The notes beneath the pieces are model-generated. The model was not told the origin of the DNA, ran no database searches, and worked only from the letters and a program-made list of their open reading frames with translations. Of a stretch of 64,000 bases of DNA, positions 1 through 7,939 are shown one piece after another (within the stretch, counting starts at the first letter, position 1; every line of letters begins with the position of its first letter). Source of the DNA: Streptomyces sp. AC1-42W (lineage in GTDB: Bacteria; Actinomycetota; Actinomycetes; Streptomycetales; Streptomycetaceae). The stretch is taken from assembly GCF_003248355.1 (NCBI RefSeq), contig NZ_QKWY01000001.1, forward strand, positions 826,001-890,000, given 5' to 3'. The position numbers were made by a program, and so were the translations under genes.

Positions 1-206
1 TCTGCCCGACCGGCGCCCTCTTCTACGGGACCGCCGAGGAACTCCAGGCCGAACGCCCCGGCGTCCAGGTCGCCGACTCCTTCGTGTTCGGCGAGAGCGA
101 GGTCCGCACCGGCGTCGCGATGGTCGTGCCCGCCGACCGGGTCCAGTGGCCGGTCCCCGGCGGCCTGCCCGTCGTCGAGATCAACGGGAAGGACGTGCGA
201 CGGTGA
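1..206 (+). CDS. 4Fe-4S dicluster-type protein, C-terminal end (partial)
   Basis: The frame that starts before the window reads CPTGALFYG at its first residues and stops at the TGA ending at 206. CPTGAL is the usual last-cysteine motif of a ferredoxin-type [4Fe-4S] cluster, so this is probably the C-terminal third of an electron-transfer iron-sulfur subunit. About 67 residues are visible and no other domain. The stop overlaps the GTG start of the Rieske gene (GTGA), which suggests translational coupling of two redox proteins. The family call rests on one motif and on the neighbour. Confidence 0.5.
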   Translation, partial: CPTGALFYGTAEELQAERPGVQVADSFVFGESEVRTGVAMVVPADRVQWPVPGGLPVVEINGKDVRR

Positions 207-1024
207 CCGAGACCGACTACCCGCCGCCCGGCGACCCGAAGCAGCCCGCACCCCGCGACCCGGCCGGCACACCACCCGGACCGCCCGGCCGGCCGGCCTC
301 CGGCGACCCGCGCGAGGCCCTGCACGACCGGATCGCCGCCGACTCCCTCACCACCCGCCGCGACTACCTCCGCATCGTCGCCACCGTCTCCGGCGGGCTC
401 GCGGTCGGCGGCCTGGGCGTCGCCGCCGGCATCCTGCCCCGCCACGGCGACCCGGACGACGCCAAGGCCCCGGCCCCCAAGAAGATCGCCTCCCAACTCC
501 TTCCCGGCGAGTCCATCGCCTTCGACTACCCGGACGAGGAGGACCGCGCGGTCGCCGTCCGGCTCAACGACGGCACGCTCGTCGGCTACTCCGCGATCTG
601 CACCCACCTCGCCTGCGCCGTCCTCTGGCGCAAGGACCGGGGCACCGAGGGCGAGCTGTACTGCCCCTGCCACGAGGGCGTCTTCGATGCCCGCAGCGGT
701 GCGGTGACGGCCGGTCCGCCGCCTCGCGGGCTGCCCAAGGTGGTGCTCACCGAGCAGGAGGACGGCAGCGTCTGGGCGGTCGGCACCACCCGCTCCGGCG
801 AGAGCCTCGAACACGGGCTGTGCCGCCAGTTCGGCGAGGAGCGCCCGGACCTGGCGTCGCGGCTCGGCTGCCCCGGCGTCCGCGACGGCGCCGAGGGGCC
901 CGCAGCCCCCGGAGCCGCCCGCACGGTGGCCCCCGGACCGGTCGCCCCCGGCCTGTCCCGCACCCGCACCAGCCGTACCGGAGCCGGAGCGTCCGACACC
1001 GACACCACGGGGAGCCCGACATGA
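203..1024 (+). CDS. Tat-exported Rieske [2Fe-2S] protein
   Basis: The 273-residue protein has a twin-arginine signal at residues 52-59 (RRDYLRIV) followed by a hydrophobic glycine/alanine stretch, so it is likely exported folded and anchored outside the membrane. The Rieske centre is visible: C133-T-H135 and C154-P-C-H157 are cluster ligands, while C138 and C156 are placed like the bc1-type disulfide pair. A long Pro/Ala/Thr-rich tail follows the domain. GTG at 203 is preferred because it overlaps the upstream stop; an ATG at 146 would only add an out-of-character arginine-rich tail. It probably passes electrons together with the upstream iron-sulfur protein; the substrate is unknown. The stop overlaps the next start (ATGA). 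Confidence 0.85.
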   Translation: MTETDYPPPGDPKQPAPRDPAGTPPGPPGRPASGDPREALHDRIAADSLTTRRDYLRIVATVSGGLAVGGLGVAAGILPRHGDPDDAKAPAPKKIASQLLPGESIAFDYPDEEDRAVAVRLNDGTLVGYSAICTHLACAVLWRKDRGTEGELYCPCHEGVFDARSGAVTAGPPPRGLPKVVLTEQEDGSVWAVGTTRSGESLEHGLCRQFGEERPDLASRLGCPGVRDGAEGPAAPGAARTVAPGPVAPGLSRTRTSRTGAGASDTDTTGSPT

Positions 1025-1431
1025 GCGACGAAGACCCCCGCCCCGGCACCCCGCAGCGCCCCGCCGCCCCGCAGCCCGCCGCGCGCTACCCCGAGTACCA
1101 CCCCGGCAGTGCGCGGGCCGAGCTGAACCGGCCCGTCCACGAGCGCTATCCGCAGATCCGGCCCACCAGCGGCTACGGCGACCCCCGCGTCCGGCACACC
1201 GGGCCCGGACCGGGCGCCGGCACCGACCAGGAGCCCGAGCGGTCCTCCAAACTCACCGCACGCCTCGTGCTGGCCATGAGCGTCGTCATCGGGCAGCTGT
1301 GGGGGCTGACGGTCATCGTGGACGAGTGGATGGAGGGCAACACCGGCACCGCGTGGTGGGGGGCCGGCTTCCTCTGCCTCTCGTTCCTCGTCGTCCTCGG
1401 GCTCTGGCTGCTCGACCCCAAGGACCGCTGA
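1021..1431 (+). CDS. small two-helix membrane protein
   Basis: The protein has 136 residues. The first ~75 are proline-rich and charged, then two hydrophobic helices follow (about residues 82-100 and 112-131), ending in a short charged tail (LLDPKDR). ATG at 1021 overlaps the stop of the Rieske gene by ATGA, so it is probably the third gene of that operon. Family not recognised; it may be a small membrane partner of the iron-sulfur proteins. Confidence 0.75.
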   Translation: MSDEDPRPGTPQRPAAPQPAARYPEYHPGSARAELNRPVHERYPQIRPTSGYGDPRVRHTGPGPGAGTDQEPERSSKLTARLVLAMSVVIGQLWGLTVIVDEWMEGNTGTAWWGAGFLCLSFLVVLGLWLLDPKDR

Positions 1432-1467
1432 CCGCCCGCCGGGGCCGGCCGGTCGTACCCTGGGGGC

Positions 1468-1683
1468 ATGAGTAGCGCCCCCCGACCCGCCCCCGAACCG
1501 CATGACGCGCAGTCCGCCGAGCCCGCCCGGCCCCGGCCCCGTCCGGCGCTGGTCTTCGACGATCCGCTGGACCAGCGGGCCTCGGACGACACCGACCAGG
1601 CGTGGGGCGACCGGCCCCCGTCCAGCGGCAGCGCGGCCGATCTGGCGCGCTTCCTGGACGAGAAGCCGCCGCACCACATCTGA
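1468..1683 (+). CDS. small conserved-looking hypothetical protein
   Basis: A 71-residue acidic, proline-rich protein with no membrane segment or known motif; it ends in DLARFLDEKPPHHI. A possible ribosome site (CTGGGGGC) precedes the ATG. It follows the membrane-protein gene by 36 bp and is convergent with mscL. The composition is normal for a Streptomyces coding frame, but no function can be assigned. Confidence 0.5.
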   Translation: MSSAPRPAPEPHDAQSAEPARPRPRPALVFDDPLDQRASDDTDQAWGDRPPSSGSAADLARFLDEKPPHHI

Positions 1684-1705
1684 CGCGGCCCCCGCCGGGA
1701 CCGTG

Positions 1706-2200
1706 CTAGCCCCGGTCCTGGACCGGGCTCCCGCCGCCGCCCCCGCGCTGGGCCACCAGAGCGTCCCGGATCTCCTTGAGGACCTCCAGCTCGCTCACCT
1801 CCAGCGTCTCCTGGACGCCCTCCTTCGCCGCCTGCATCGCGGCCCGCCGCGCGAGGTACTTCGCCATCGGCAGGACCATCAGGAAGTAGACGACGGCAGC
1901 GGTGATCAGGAACGTCAGCGTCGCGCTGAGCACCGAGCCCCACAGGATCTGGATGCCCTCCGTCACCTCGCCCGTGGCCGGGTCCGTCTTGCACGGGCCC
2001 TTCAGACAGGAGCTGTAACTGTCCAGGTCCTTGGTGCCGAACGCACCGACGAGCGGGTTGATGACCCCCTTCACGAACGCGTTCACGATGTTCGTGAACG
2101 CCGCGCCGATGACGACGGCGATCGCCAGATCGATCACGTTGCCACGCATCAGGAAGGCCTTGAAGCCCTCCAGCACACTGACCTTCTTCGTCTCGCTCAC
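1706..2200 (-). CDS. mscL: large-conductance mechanosensitive channel MscL
   Basis: MscL opens under membrane tension and releases solutes during hypo-osmotic shock. The 164-residue protein has the family N-terminus (FKAFLMRGNVIDLAIAVVIG), the first pore-lining helix with VIGAAFTNIVNAFV, a periplasmic loop rich in charged residues and two cysteines (CLKGPC), the second helix (LTFLITAAVVYFLMVLP) and a cytoplasmic helical tail. GTG at 2200 is chosen because GGAGGA lies about ten bases upstream and the product then starts at the usual SETKKVS region; GTG/ATG codons further upstream lack a site. A Gly-rich end is unusual but harmless. Confidence 0.93.
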   Translation of the reverse strand: MSETKKVSVLEGFKAFLMRGNVIDLAIAVVIGAAFTNIVNAFVKGVINPLVGAFGTKDLDSYSSCLKGPCKTDPATGEVTEGIQILWGSVLSATLTFLITAAVVYFLMVLPMAKYLARRAAMQAAKEGVQETLEVSELEVLKEIRDALVAQRGGGGGSPVQDRG

Positions 2201-2323
2201 GGGTGCGCTTTCCTCCGTAAATGCCACAAGGGGTGTGAACTCCCCGGCAACTTACGGCAGTAAGGCAGCCGAACACCCCATTCAGGAGGGTTGCCCGGTG
2301 ACGGCATAGTTCGTCAGTACGAA

Positions 2324-2941
2324 TCAGCACAGGATCACCGCCAGTCCGCCGGAGATCCCCGCACCGGCCAATTCGGCGGCCGCAGCCCTCGGCACCGCCA
2401 GCACGACCAGCGCCCCGTCCCCCGGCGAACCCGCGCCGAACGCACCCGCGCCCGTCGCGCTCCCGTCCCCCGCGTCCCCCGCCCCCGGCACCCGCTCCAC
2501 CCGGGCGCCCCTGGCCAGCACGCGGGCCTCCGCCGCGCCGGGGCCGTCCGAGGCCACCACGTCCACCCGGTCGCCCGGCCGCAGCAGCCGCACGGTCTCC
2601 GCGTCGGCGATCCGTACCGGCGCCGACACCAGGCGTACCGGGGGCGAGGCCCGCTCCCGTACCGCCGCCCGCGCCGTACCGCCACCGGGCTCCGCGCCCC
2701 CGCCCCCGGCGAACCCGGAGACGGCCAGCGCGGCCGCCGTCAGCGCCAGACCCGCCGCCATCGACCGGCGCCGACGCCACATCGCCCGCCGCAGCCGCTG
2801 CCCGGCACCCCCGCGCACCCGCAGCGGCGGGAACGCCGGCACCCCGTACGGCGCGGGAGCGGGCAGCGGACCCGGTGACCCATCCGTGCGGGAGGCCGGG
2901 GAAGCGTCAGGGGAAAGGCAGGAGGAACCGGACGAGCGCAT
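2324..2941 (-). CDS. SAF-domain (RcpC/CpaB-like) exported protein
   Basis: About 205 residues. A proline-rich cytoplasmic start is followed by RRAMWRRRRS, a hydrophobic anchor (AAGLALTAAALAVSGF), and a domain with the pattern of SAF/CpaB proteins (VRIADAETVRLLRPGDRVDVV, then repeated valine-rich strands and LVVLAVPRA near the end). CpaB/RcpC proteins assist Flp-type pilus assembly, but no pilus genes are visible, so the role is open. ATG at 2941 has AGGCGG eight bases upstream; a start up to 3070 is possible. It lies upstream of mscL on the same strand. Confidence 0.6.
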   Translation of the reverse strand: MRSSGSSCLSPDASPASRTDGSPGPLPAPAPYGVPAFPPLRVRGGAGQRLRRAMWRRRRSMAAGLALTAAALAVSGFAGGGGAEPGGGTARAAVRERASPPVRLVSAPVRIADAETVRLLRPGDRVDVVASDGPGAAEARVLARGARVERVPGAGDAGDGSATGAGAFGAGSPGDGALVVLAVPRAAAAELAGAGISGGLAVILC

Positions 2942-3149
2942 CGCGAACACCGCCTGTGTACAGAAGCCGATGGGTCGGCCGGCCGCCGCGAACCCCCAGG
3001 TCACGGCCGCCGGACAGCCACCACGATGCACCGATCGCCCGAATCCCGCCGGGCCCTGTGGACCGTCCACCGCATGTGGAAAACCCCGTCACCCGCAGGG
3101 GCGAGCCGGGCCCCGCCCCAGGGCACGAGCGCCCCCCCGGCACGAGCCC

Positions 3150-3983
3150 CTACGGCAGAGCGATCCCCGTGTCCATCCCGTCCAGCGCGTGCCCGCACGG
3201 GCACCCCCGGTCCTCCGTCGCCGGCAGCCCCGCCACCGCGTCGAAGAGGACCGAGCGCAGCCGGTCCACATTGGCCGCGAACACCTTCAGCACCTCCTCG
3301 TGGGAGACGCCCTCGCCCGCCTCGGCACCCGCGTCCAGGTCGGTGACCAGGGTCATCGTGGTGTAGCAGAGGCCCAGTTCACGGGCGAGCACCGCCTCCG
3401 GGTGCCCGGTCATGCCGACCACGGACCAGCCCATCGCCGCGTGCCAGCGCGATTCGGCGCGGGTCGAGAAGCGCGGCCCCTCCACGACCACCAGCGTGCC
3501 GCCGTCCACGGCCTCCCAGTCGCGCCCCCGCGCGGCGGCCAGCGCGACCTTGCGGCCCTCGGGGCAGTACGGGTCGGCGAAGCCCAGGTGCACCACGTTC
3601 GGCAGGACCCCGTCGACCGGGGTCTCCCCGTCGTAATAGGTCTGCGTCCTGGCCTTGGTGCGGTCCACCAACTGGTCCGGTACGAGCAGGGTGCCCGGAC
3701 CGTACTCCGGGCGCAGGCCGCCCACCGCGCACGGCGCGAGCACCTGGCGTACGCCGACCGAGCGCAGCGCCCACAGGTTGGCGCGGTAGTTGATGCGGTG
3801 CGGGGGCACGTGGTGGCCCCGGCCGTGCCGGGGGAGGAAGGCGACCCGGCGGCCGCCGGTCTCACCGAGGAAGACGGAGTCGCTGGGGTCTCCGTACGGG
3901 GTTTCCACGCGGACCTCGGTGACGTCCTCCAGGAAGGAGTAGAGCCCCGAGCCGCCGATCACGCCGATCTCTGCGTTCGCCAT
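3150..3983 (-). CDS. mtnP: S-methyl-5'-thioadenosine phosphorylase
   Basis: The enzyme cleaves methylthioadenosine with phosphate to adenine and 5-methylthioribose-1-phosphate in polyamine/methionine salvage. The 277-residue protein has the N-terminal phosphate-binding GVIGGSGLY, the RHGRGHHVPPHRINYRAN segment, the LVPDQLVDRT block, GPRFSTRAES and GMTGHPEAVLARELGLCY, all typical of MTAP rather than PNP. A cysteine-containing tail (GCPCGHALDGMDTG) ends it. The start is ATG 3983; a GTG at 3992 would add three residues. An IS630-family element begins only 14 bp upstream, so the native promoter is displaced or replaced by the IS end. Confidence 0.93.
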   Translation of the reverse strand: MANAEIGVIGGSGLYSFLEDVTEVRVETPYGDPSDSVFLGETGGRRVAFLPRHGRGHHVPPHRINYRANLWALRSVGVRQVLAPCAVGGLRPEYGPGTLLVPDQLVDRTKARTQTYYDGETPVDGVLPNVVHLGFADPYCPEGRKVALAAARGRDWEAVDGGTLVVVEGPRFSTRAESRWHAAMGWSVVGMTGHPEAVLARELGLCYTTMTLVTDLDAGAEAGEGVSHEEVLKVFAANVDRLRSVLFDAVAGLPATEDRGCPCGHALDGMDTGIALP

Positions 3984-3996
3984 GACCGTCACACTA

Positions 3997-4029
3997 AGTG
4001 GTCGGCTCCGTAAGTCCTTCGGGGGTTGA
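3997..4029 (+). repeat. left inverted repeat of the IS630-family element
   Basis: It begins AGTGGTCGGCTCCGTAAG and matches the reverse complement of the right end at all 33 positions. Confidence 0.93.
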
Positions 4030-4060
4030 CTTCGGATCCGGCGTTGTGCCTGGTAGTGGG

Positions 4061-4390
4061 TCAGATGTCGACTGCAGCGATGTGGAGCTCGCAGGCGCAG
4101 TCGAGCGCCTCCGCGGGGGTGCCGGTGGGGCTGCCGGTGGGCAGCAGGGAGTCTTCGTAGCGGTCGCCACTGGCGTAGTAGGGGGCGAAGCCCCACCTCT
4201 TGCTGACGGTGCCGGTGTAGCGCAGTCGCATCAGCTTGACCCGTTCGCCGTCGGCCAGTTCGGCCTCCACGTAGGCGAACGCTCCGCGGTGTCGGACATG
4301 CAACTGCGCAATCTGGGGCCAGACGGCGCGGGCCTGCTCGCCGAGGCGGGCTTCCAGCGAGAGGCGGGTGTGTTCCGAGGGCGTGGGCAT
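4061..4390 (-). CDS. IS passenger protein of unknown function
   Basis: A 109-residue soluble protein that starts MPTPSEHTRLSLEARLGEQA and ends in HIAAVDI. It has beta-rich segments (GAFAYVEAELADGERVKLMRLRY) and no recognised motif. AGGATGGG lies eight bases upstream of ATG 4390. It is inside the inverted repeats but divergent from the transposase, so it travels with the element. It could be a nucleic-acid-binding accessory protein or an unrelated passenger; nothing in the sequence decides this. Confidence 0.6.
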   Translation of the reverse strand: MPTPSEHTRLSLEARLGEQARAVWPQIAQLHVRHRGAFAYVEAELADGERVKLMRLRYTGTVSKRWGFAPYYASGDRYEDSLLPTGSPTGTPAEALDCACELHIAAVDI

Positions 4391-4477
4391 GGCGCCCATC
4401 CTGCCCGAGGGGCCACGGACCGGATACGGCAAGCTTCGGCCTGTTGTGATCCACTTCTCCGGATTGGCCCGCCTGCA

Positions 4478-5644
4478 TTGCCTGTTGCCGTCGCCCGCAC
4501 GATCACCCTGCGCGCCGCCGAGCGCGAGCGACTGAAGCTGATGGCCTACGGCCACAAGACCGAGTACCGGCTGCGGATGCGCGCGCAGGTGGTGCTGCAC
4601 GCGGCGCGCGGACGCGCCAACGCGCGCATCGCCCGGGAGACGGGTCTGCATCTGGACACGGTCCGCCGCTGGCGCGGCCGGTTCGCCGAGCACGGGCTCG
4701 CCGGGCTGGGCGACCTCGACCGGTCGGGCAGGCCCCCCTCGTTCACCGCGCTCCAGGCCGCCCAGGTCAAGGCTCTGGCCTGCCGGCTGCCCGCCGAGAC
4801 AGGGGTGCCGCTGGCGCGTTGGTCGTGCCCGGAGCTTGCCCGCGAAGTCGTCGCCCGGTCCATCGCCAGCTCGATCTCCGCCTCCACTGTCCGTCGCTGG
4901 CTGGGCGACGACGCGATCAAACCGTGGCAGTACCAATCCTGGATCTTCGTCACCGACCCGGACTTCCGCCCGAAGGCCGAGCGTGTACTGGACCTGTATG
5001 CCCGTACCTGGCGGGGCGTCCCGCTCGGCGACGACGAGTACGTCATCAGCGCGGACGAGAAGACCTCCATCCAGGCCCGCTGCCGCTGTCATCCGACCCT
5101 GCCGCCCGGCCGGGCCCGCGCGATGCGCGTGAACCACACCTACCGGCGCGGCGGCGCCCTGGCCTACCTGGCCGCCTACGACGTCCACTCCGCGAAAGTG
5201 TCCGGCCGCTGCGAGCCGACCACCGGCATCACCCCGTTCATGAACCTGGTCACCCAGGTCATGACCCGCGAGCCCTACGCCAGCGCGAAACGCGTGTTCT
5301 GGATCGTCGACAACGGCTCCTCCCACCGCGGCAAGAAGGCCGCCGACCGACTGTCGGACGCGTTCCCGAACGCGGTCCTGGTCCACACCCCGGTGCACGC
5401 CTCCTGGCTGAACCAAGTGGAAATCTACTTCTCCGTCGTCCAGCGCAAGGTCGTCTCGCCCAACGACTTCACCGACCTCACCCAGGTCACAGACCGGCTC
5501 CGAGAATTCGAAGACCGCTACAACGCCACGGCACAGCCGTTCCAGTGGAAGTTCACCACCTCCGACCTGGACGATCTGCTGGCCAGACTCGACCAGCACC
5601 CCGCCGGCCGACACGAAGAATCCTCCGCCGCCCCGGCACCATGA
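4478..5644 (+). CDS. IS630-family transposase
   Basis: About 388 residues from TTG 4478; the exact start is uncertain and ATG 4541 would give a shorter product. An N-terminal HTH (NARIARETGLHLDTVRRWRG) binds the ends. The DDE catalytic triad is complete: D193 in SADEKTSIQAR, D278 in WIVDNGSSHRG and E315 in NQVEIYFSVVQRK, with the 278-315 spacing expected for this family. The frame is intact to the TGA one base before the right inverted repeat, so the element could transpose. Confidence 0.92.
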   Translation: MPVAVARTITLRAAERERLKLMAYGHKTEYRLRMRAQVVLHAARGRANARIARETGLHLDTVRRWRGRFAEHGLAGLGDLDRSGRPPSFTALQAAQVKALACRLPAETGVPLARWSCPELAREVVARSIASSISASTVRRWLGDDAIKPWQYQSWIFVTDPDFRPKAERVLDLYARTWRGVPLGDDEYVISADEKTSIQARCRCHPTLPPGRARAMRVNHTYRRGGALAYLAAYDVHSAKVSGRCEPTTGITPFMNLVTQVMTREPYASAKRVFWIVDNGSSHRGKKAADRLSDAFPNAVLVHTPVHASWLNQVEIYFSVVQRKVVSPNDFTDLTQVTDRLREFEDRYNATAQPFQWKFTTSDLDDLLARLDQHPAGRHEESSAAPAP

Positions 5645-5677
5645 TCAACCCCCGAAGGACTTACGGAGCCGACCACT
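5645..5677 (-). repeat. right inverted repeat of the IS630-family element
   Basis: A perfect 33-bp reverse complement of the left end; the transposase stop lies one base inside it. Confidence 0.93.
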
Positions 5678-5722
5678 AAGCGTCGCCCGCCGCGCCCCGG
5701 AAGGCGGGCACGGGGACGCGAA

Positions 5723-5747
5723 ACCCCGCCGAGGCGCTCGGCGGGGT
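5723..5747 (-). terminator. hairpin terminator after the FmdB/Ruc gene
   Basis: An 11-bp perfect stem (ACCCCGCCGAG / CTCGGCGGGGT) with a 3-base loop lies 39 bp beyond the stop of the FmdB-type gene. There is no U-tract, which is common in Streptomyces. It implies that mtnP is not simply co-transcribed with fmdB and needed its own promoter in the region now occupied by the IS. Confidence 0.6.
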
Positions 5748-5785
5748 CTGCGGGAAATCGTGGGACGGCCGGGTGAGCCGGAGGC

Positions 5786-6127
5786 TCAGGCGGCCGACGA
5801 ACCGCTCGTCGAGGAAGAGGACGAGGACGACGACGCGGACGCCGGAGCGGCCGAGGACTTCGTGTCCGACGTCGAGGAGCCGGAGGACGAGGACGATCCG
5901 GAACCGGAGGTCTTCGCGGCGGAGGAGGCGGGCGTGCTGCTCGATGAGGAGCCGCGGCTGTCGTTCCGGTAGAAGCCGGAACCCTTGAAGACGATGCCGA
6001 CCGCCGAGAACACCTTCTTCAGGCGTCCTTCGCAGTTCGGGCACACCGTGAGGGCGTCATCGGTGAACTTCTGCACCGCTTCGAGGCCCTCGCCACACTC
6101 GGTGCACTGGTACTGGTAGGTCGGCAC
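5786..6127 (-). CDS. FmdB-family zinc-ribbon protein, Ruc-type chaperone candidate
   Basis: A 113-residue protein with an N-terminal zinc ribbon (C8-x2-C11 and C29-x2-C32) and a long disordered tail made almost only of Ser, Gly, Ala and Thr. This is the layout of the mycobacterial FmdB protein Rv0991c (Ruc), described as a redox-regulated chaperone of the HrcA heat-shock regulon. GTG at 6127 is fixed by AGGAGGAA six bases upstream. A CIRCE-like operator starts right behind the ribosome site, as expected for HrcA control. The orthology to Ruc is inferred from domain layout plus the operator; other FmdB proteins are regulators or of unknown role. Confidence 0.8.
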   Translation of the reverse strand: MPTYQYQCTECGEGLEAVQKFTDDALTVCPNCEGRLKKVFSAVGIVFKGSGFYRNDSRGSSSSSTPASSAAKTSGSGSSSSSGSSTSDTKSSAAPASASSSSSSSSTSGSSAA

Positions 6128-6137
6128 TTTGTTCCTC

Positions 6138-6164
6138 CTGGCACTCCGACTCGATGAGTGCTAA
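6138..6164 (-). promoter_or_regulatory. CIRCE-like HrcA operator upstream of fmdB/ruc
   Basis: CTGGCACTC - 9 bases - GAGTGCTAA. The consensus CIRCE is TTAGCACTC-N9-GAGTGCTAA; the right arm is exact and the left arm differs at two outer bases. The spacer is exactly nine. It lies immediately upstream of the fmdB ribosome site, the usual position for repression by HrcA. Confidence 0.75.
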
Positions 6165-6336
6165 CGATTGTCCATCGTAGCCCCTGGGGGCTGTCATTTG
6201 CAGTAATGTCTGTCACCTGCCGCAGGGCAGCGGTCAGGGCTTGGCCGTCGTGAGGGGACCCAAACCCCGGACGAGAAGCCGCCACCCTGTGGCGGAGGAG
6301 TCACAGTGACGTATTCCGCGGAGGAATAATCAATCG

Positions 6337-7623
6337 TCATTCTCTGACCGCGACGCAGTCGCGGTGAACCGTGCCACGTGCGGCTGTGAAGGTCGCGCGG
6401 GCCGGTGTCAGCCTGGAACGCAGCGTCACCAGGGTGACGAGCGCCAGCACCGTACCCACCAGCGGCACCAGGAAACCGGCGCTCGAACCGTGGGCGTCGG
6501 CGAGCTGTCCGGCCACCGTGACCGCCGCCGCCTGGCCCAGCGCGACCGCGCCCGTCAGCCAGGTGAACGCCTCGGTGCGCGCCGAGCCCGGCACCAGCGC
6601 CTCGACCAGCGTGTAGCCGCTGATCAGGGCCGGGGCGATGCAGAGGCCGACCAGCAGCCCCAGCGCGGCGAGCAGCGGCGCCGAGTGCGTCGCCCACAGA
6701 CCGGACGCGGTCAGCGCCAGGGCGGCGTAACCGGTGATCAGCCGGCGGCGGGGGCCGGACTTCCAGGCGATGGCCCCGCAGGCGATCCCGGCCAGCATGT
6801 TGCCGGCGGCGAAGATCCCGTACAGCACGCCGTTCGCGCCCGGGTTGCCGATCTCCTCGGAGAACGCGGTCAGCGAGACCTGCATGCCGCCGAAGACCGA
6901 GCCGATGCCGAGGAAGGCCACCGCCAGTACCCGTACGCCGGGCACGGACAGCGCGGAGGTGTGCCGTTCGGCGCCGGGCAGGGCGCGGTCGCGGACGGGC
7001 GGCTGGGTGGCGCGGCGCGCGGCGAAGAGCAGCCCGCCCAGCAGGGTGAGCGCGGCCTCCGCGATCAGCCCGGCCGCCGGGTGCACGCCGGTGCACAGCG
7101 CGGTGGCGAGCACGGGCCCGATGACGAAGGTGAACTCGTCCGTCACCGACTCGAACGCGGCGGCCGTGGCCAGCAGCGGCGACGCCTCGCGGCCGGGCGC
7201 CGCGCCCAGCAGGGCCGCCCAGCGGGCCCGCACCATGGGGCCGACCTGCGGGACGGAGGCGCCGGTGGGGACGGCCGCGGCGAACAGCGCCCACAGGGGC
7301 GCGTCCGCGAGGGCGAGCACCACCAGGAGCGAGACGGCCGCGGCGTGCACGAGGACGCCGGGCAGCAGGACGGCCCGCTGGCCGAACCGGTCGGCGAGCT
7401 TGCCGGTCTGCGGGGCGAACAGGGCCATGGAGACCCCGGTGACGGCCGCGACGGCGCCCGCGCTGCCGTACGAGCCGGTGGTGTGCTGCACCAGCAGCAC
7501 GATGCCGATCGTGAGCATCGCGAAGGGTTGCCGTGCGGCGAAGCCGGGAAGGAGGAAGGTCCACGCACCGGGGGTGCGCAGCAACTGCCCGTATCCGGGG
7601 CGGTCGGAGACCGTGGACGCCAC
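6337..7623 (-). CDS. MFS transporter
   Basis: A 428-residue integral membrane protein with about twelve hydrophobic segments and the MFS signature between helices 2 and 3 (GKLADRFGQRAVLLPG). It is most like drug or metabolite exporters of the DHA1/YbfB type; the substrate cannot be read from the sequence. GTG 7623 is supported by AAGGCAAGGA upstream. A 316-bp leader region separates it from the antiporter gene, so it is probably transcribed on its own. Confidence 0.85.
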   Translation of the reverse strand: MASTVSDRPGYGQLLRTPGAWTFLLPGFAARQPFAMLTIGIVLLVQHTTGSYGSAGAVAAVTGVSMALFAPQTGKLADRFGQRAVLLPGVLVHAAAVSLLVVLALADAPLWALFAAAVPTGASVPQVGPMVRARWAALLGAAPGREASPLLATAAAFESVTDEFTFVIGPVLATALCTGVHPAAGLIAEAALTLLGGLLFAARRATQPPVRDRALPGAERHTSALSVPGVRVLAVAFLGIGSVFGGMQVSLTAFSEEIGNPGANGVLYGIFAAGNMLAGIACGAIAWKSGPRRRLITGYAALALTASGLWATHSAPLLAALGLLVGLCIAPALISGYTLVEALVPGSARTEAFTWLTGAVALGQAAAVTVAGQLADAHGSSAGFLVPLVGTVLALVTLVTLRSRLTPARATFTAARGTVHRDCVAVRE

Positions 7624-7939
7624 GGTCCTTGCCTTTCTGCCGCCTGGTGGCCGTGCTCCCCGTGGTCTCCGGCGCCTGCGTACGGGCCGGGCGGGGGCTG
7701 CCGAGAGCTGTCCTCTTCGCGCGGAACTGCGGTAGATGCCGGGCGCTCGCTGCCGGTGCGCGCTGCGCGGCCGGTACGGAGGACGCCACGACCGCCATAC
7801 GGTCGCGCCAGCTCTGCGTCAGGCAGAGTTGGTCGATCAATCGGTGGTTCTGGGTTTCCTTCATGCTACAGGGAGGAAGGGCGGCGCTCCTGTGATGGTG
7901 GGCGCACCGCCCTCCATCGCCTGCGAACAGGGTGCGGGC
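7624..7939 (-). other. intergenic region upstream of the MFS gene
   Basis: 316 bp without a convincing gene. A minus-strand frame from ATG 7864 (MKETQNHRLIDQLCLTQSW...) runs into the MFS gene out of frame but has no ribosome site; it could be a leader peptide. No clear hairpin terminator was seen. Confidence 0.4.

Larger units (their letters stand above)
3997..5677. mobile_element. IS630-family insertion sequence with passenger gene
   Basis: A 1.68-kb element bounded by perfect 33-bp inverted repeats (3997-4029 and 5645-5677). The flanks read CACTAA on both sides because the target and the terminal bases coincide; a TA duplication, the IS630 rule, fits. It holds a transposase on the + strand and a 109-residue passenger on the - strand. 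Perfect ends and an open transposase suggest a recent, possibly active copy. It separates the MTA phosphorylase gene from its upstream region and from the fmdB terminator. Confidence 0.9.

Noticed and set aside
2291..2878. Plus-strand frame of 195 codons
   Set aside because: Arg/Pro/His-rich composition typical of the shadow of a GC-rich gene; the SAF-domain protein on the other strand explains the stretch.
7640..7864. Leader peptide MKETQNHRLIDQLC before the MFS gene
   Set aside because: No ribosome site and no stop before it enters the MFS gene out of frame; not enough evidence for a CDS.
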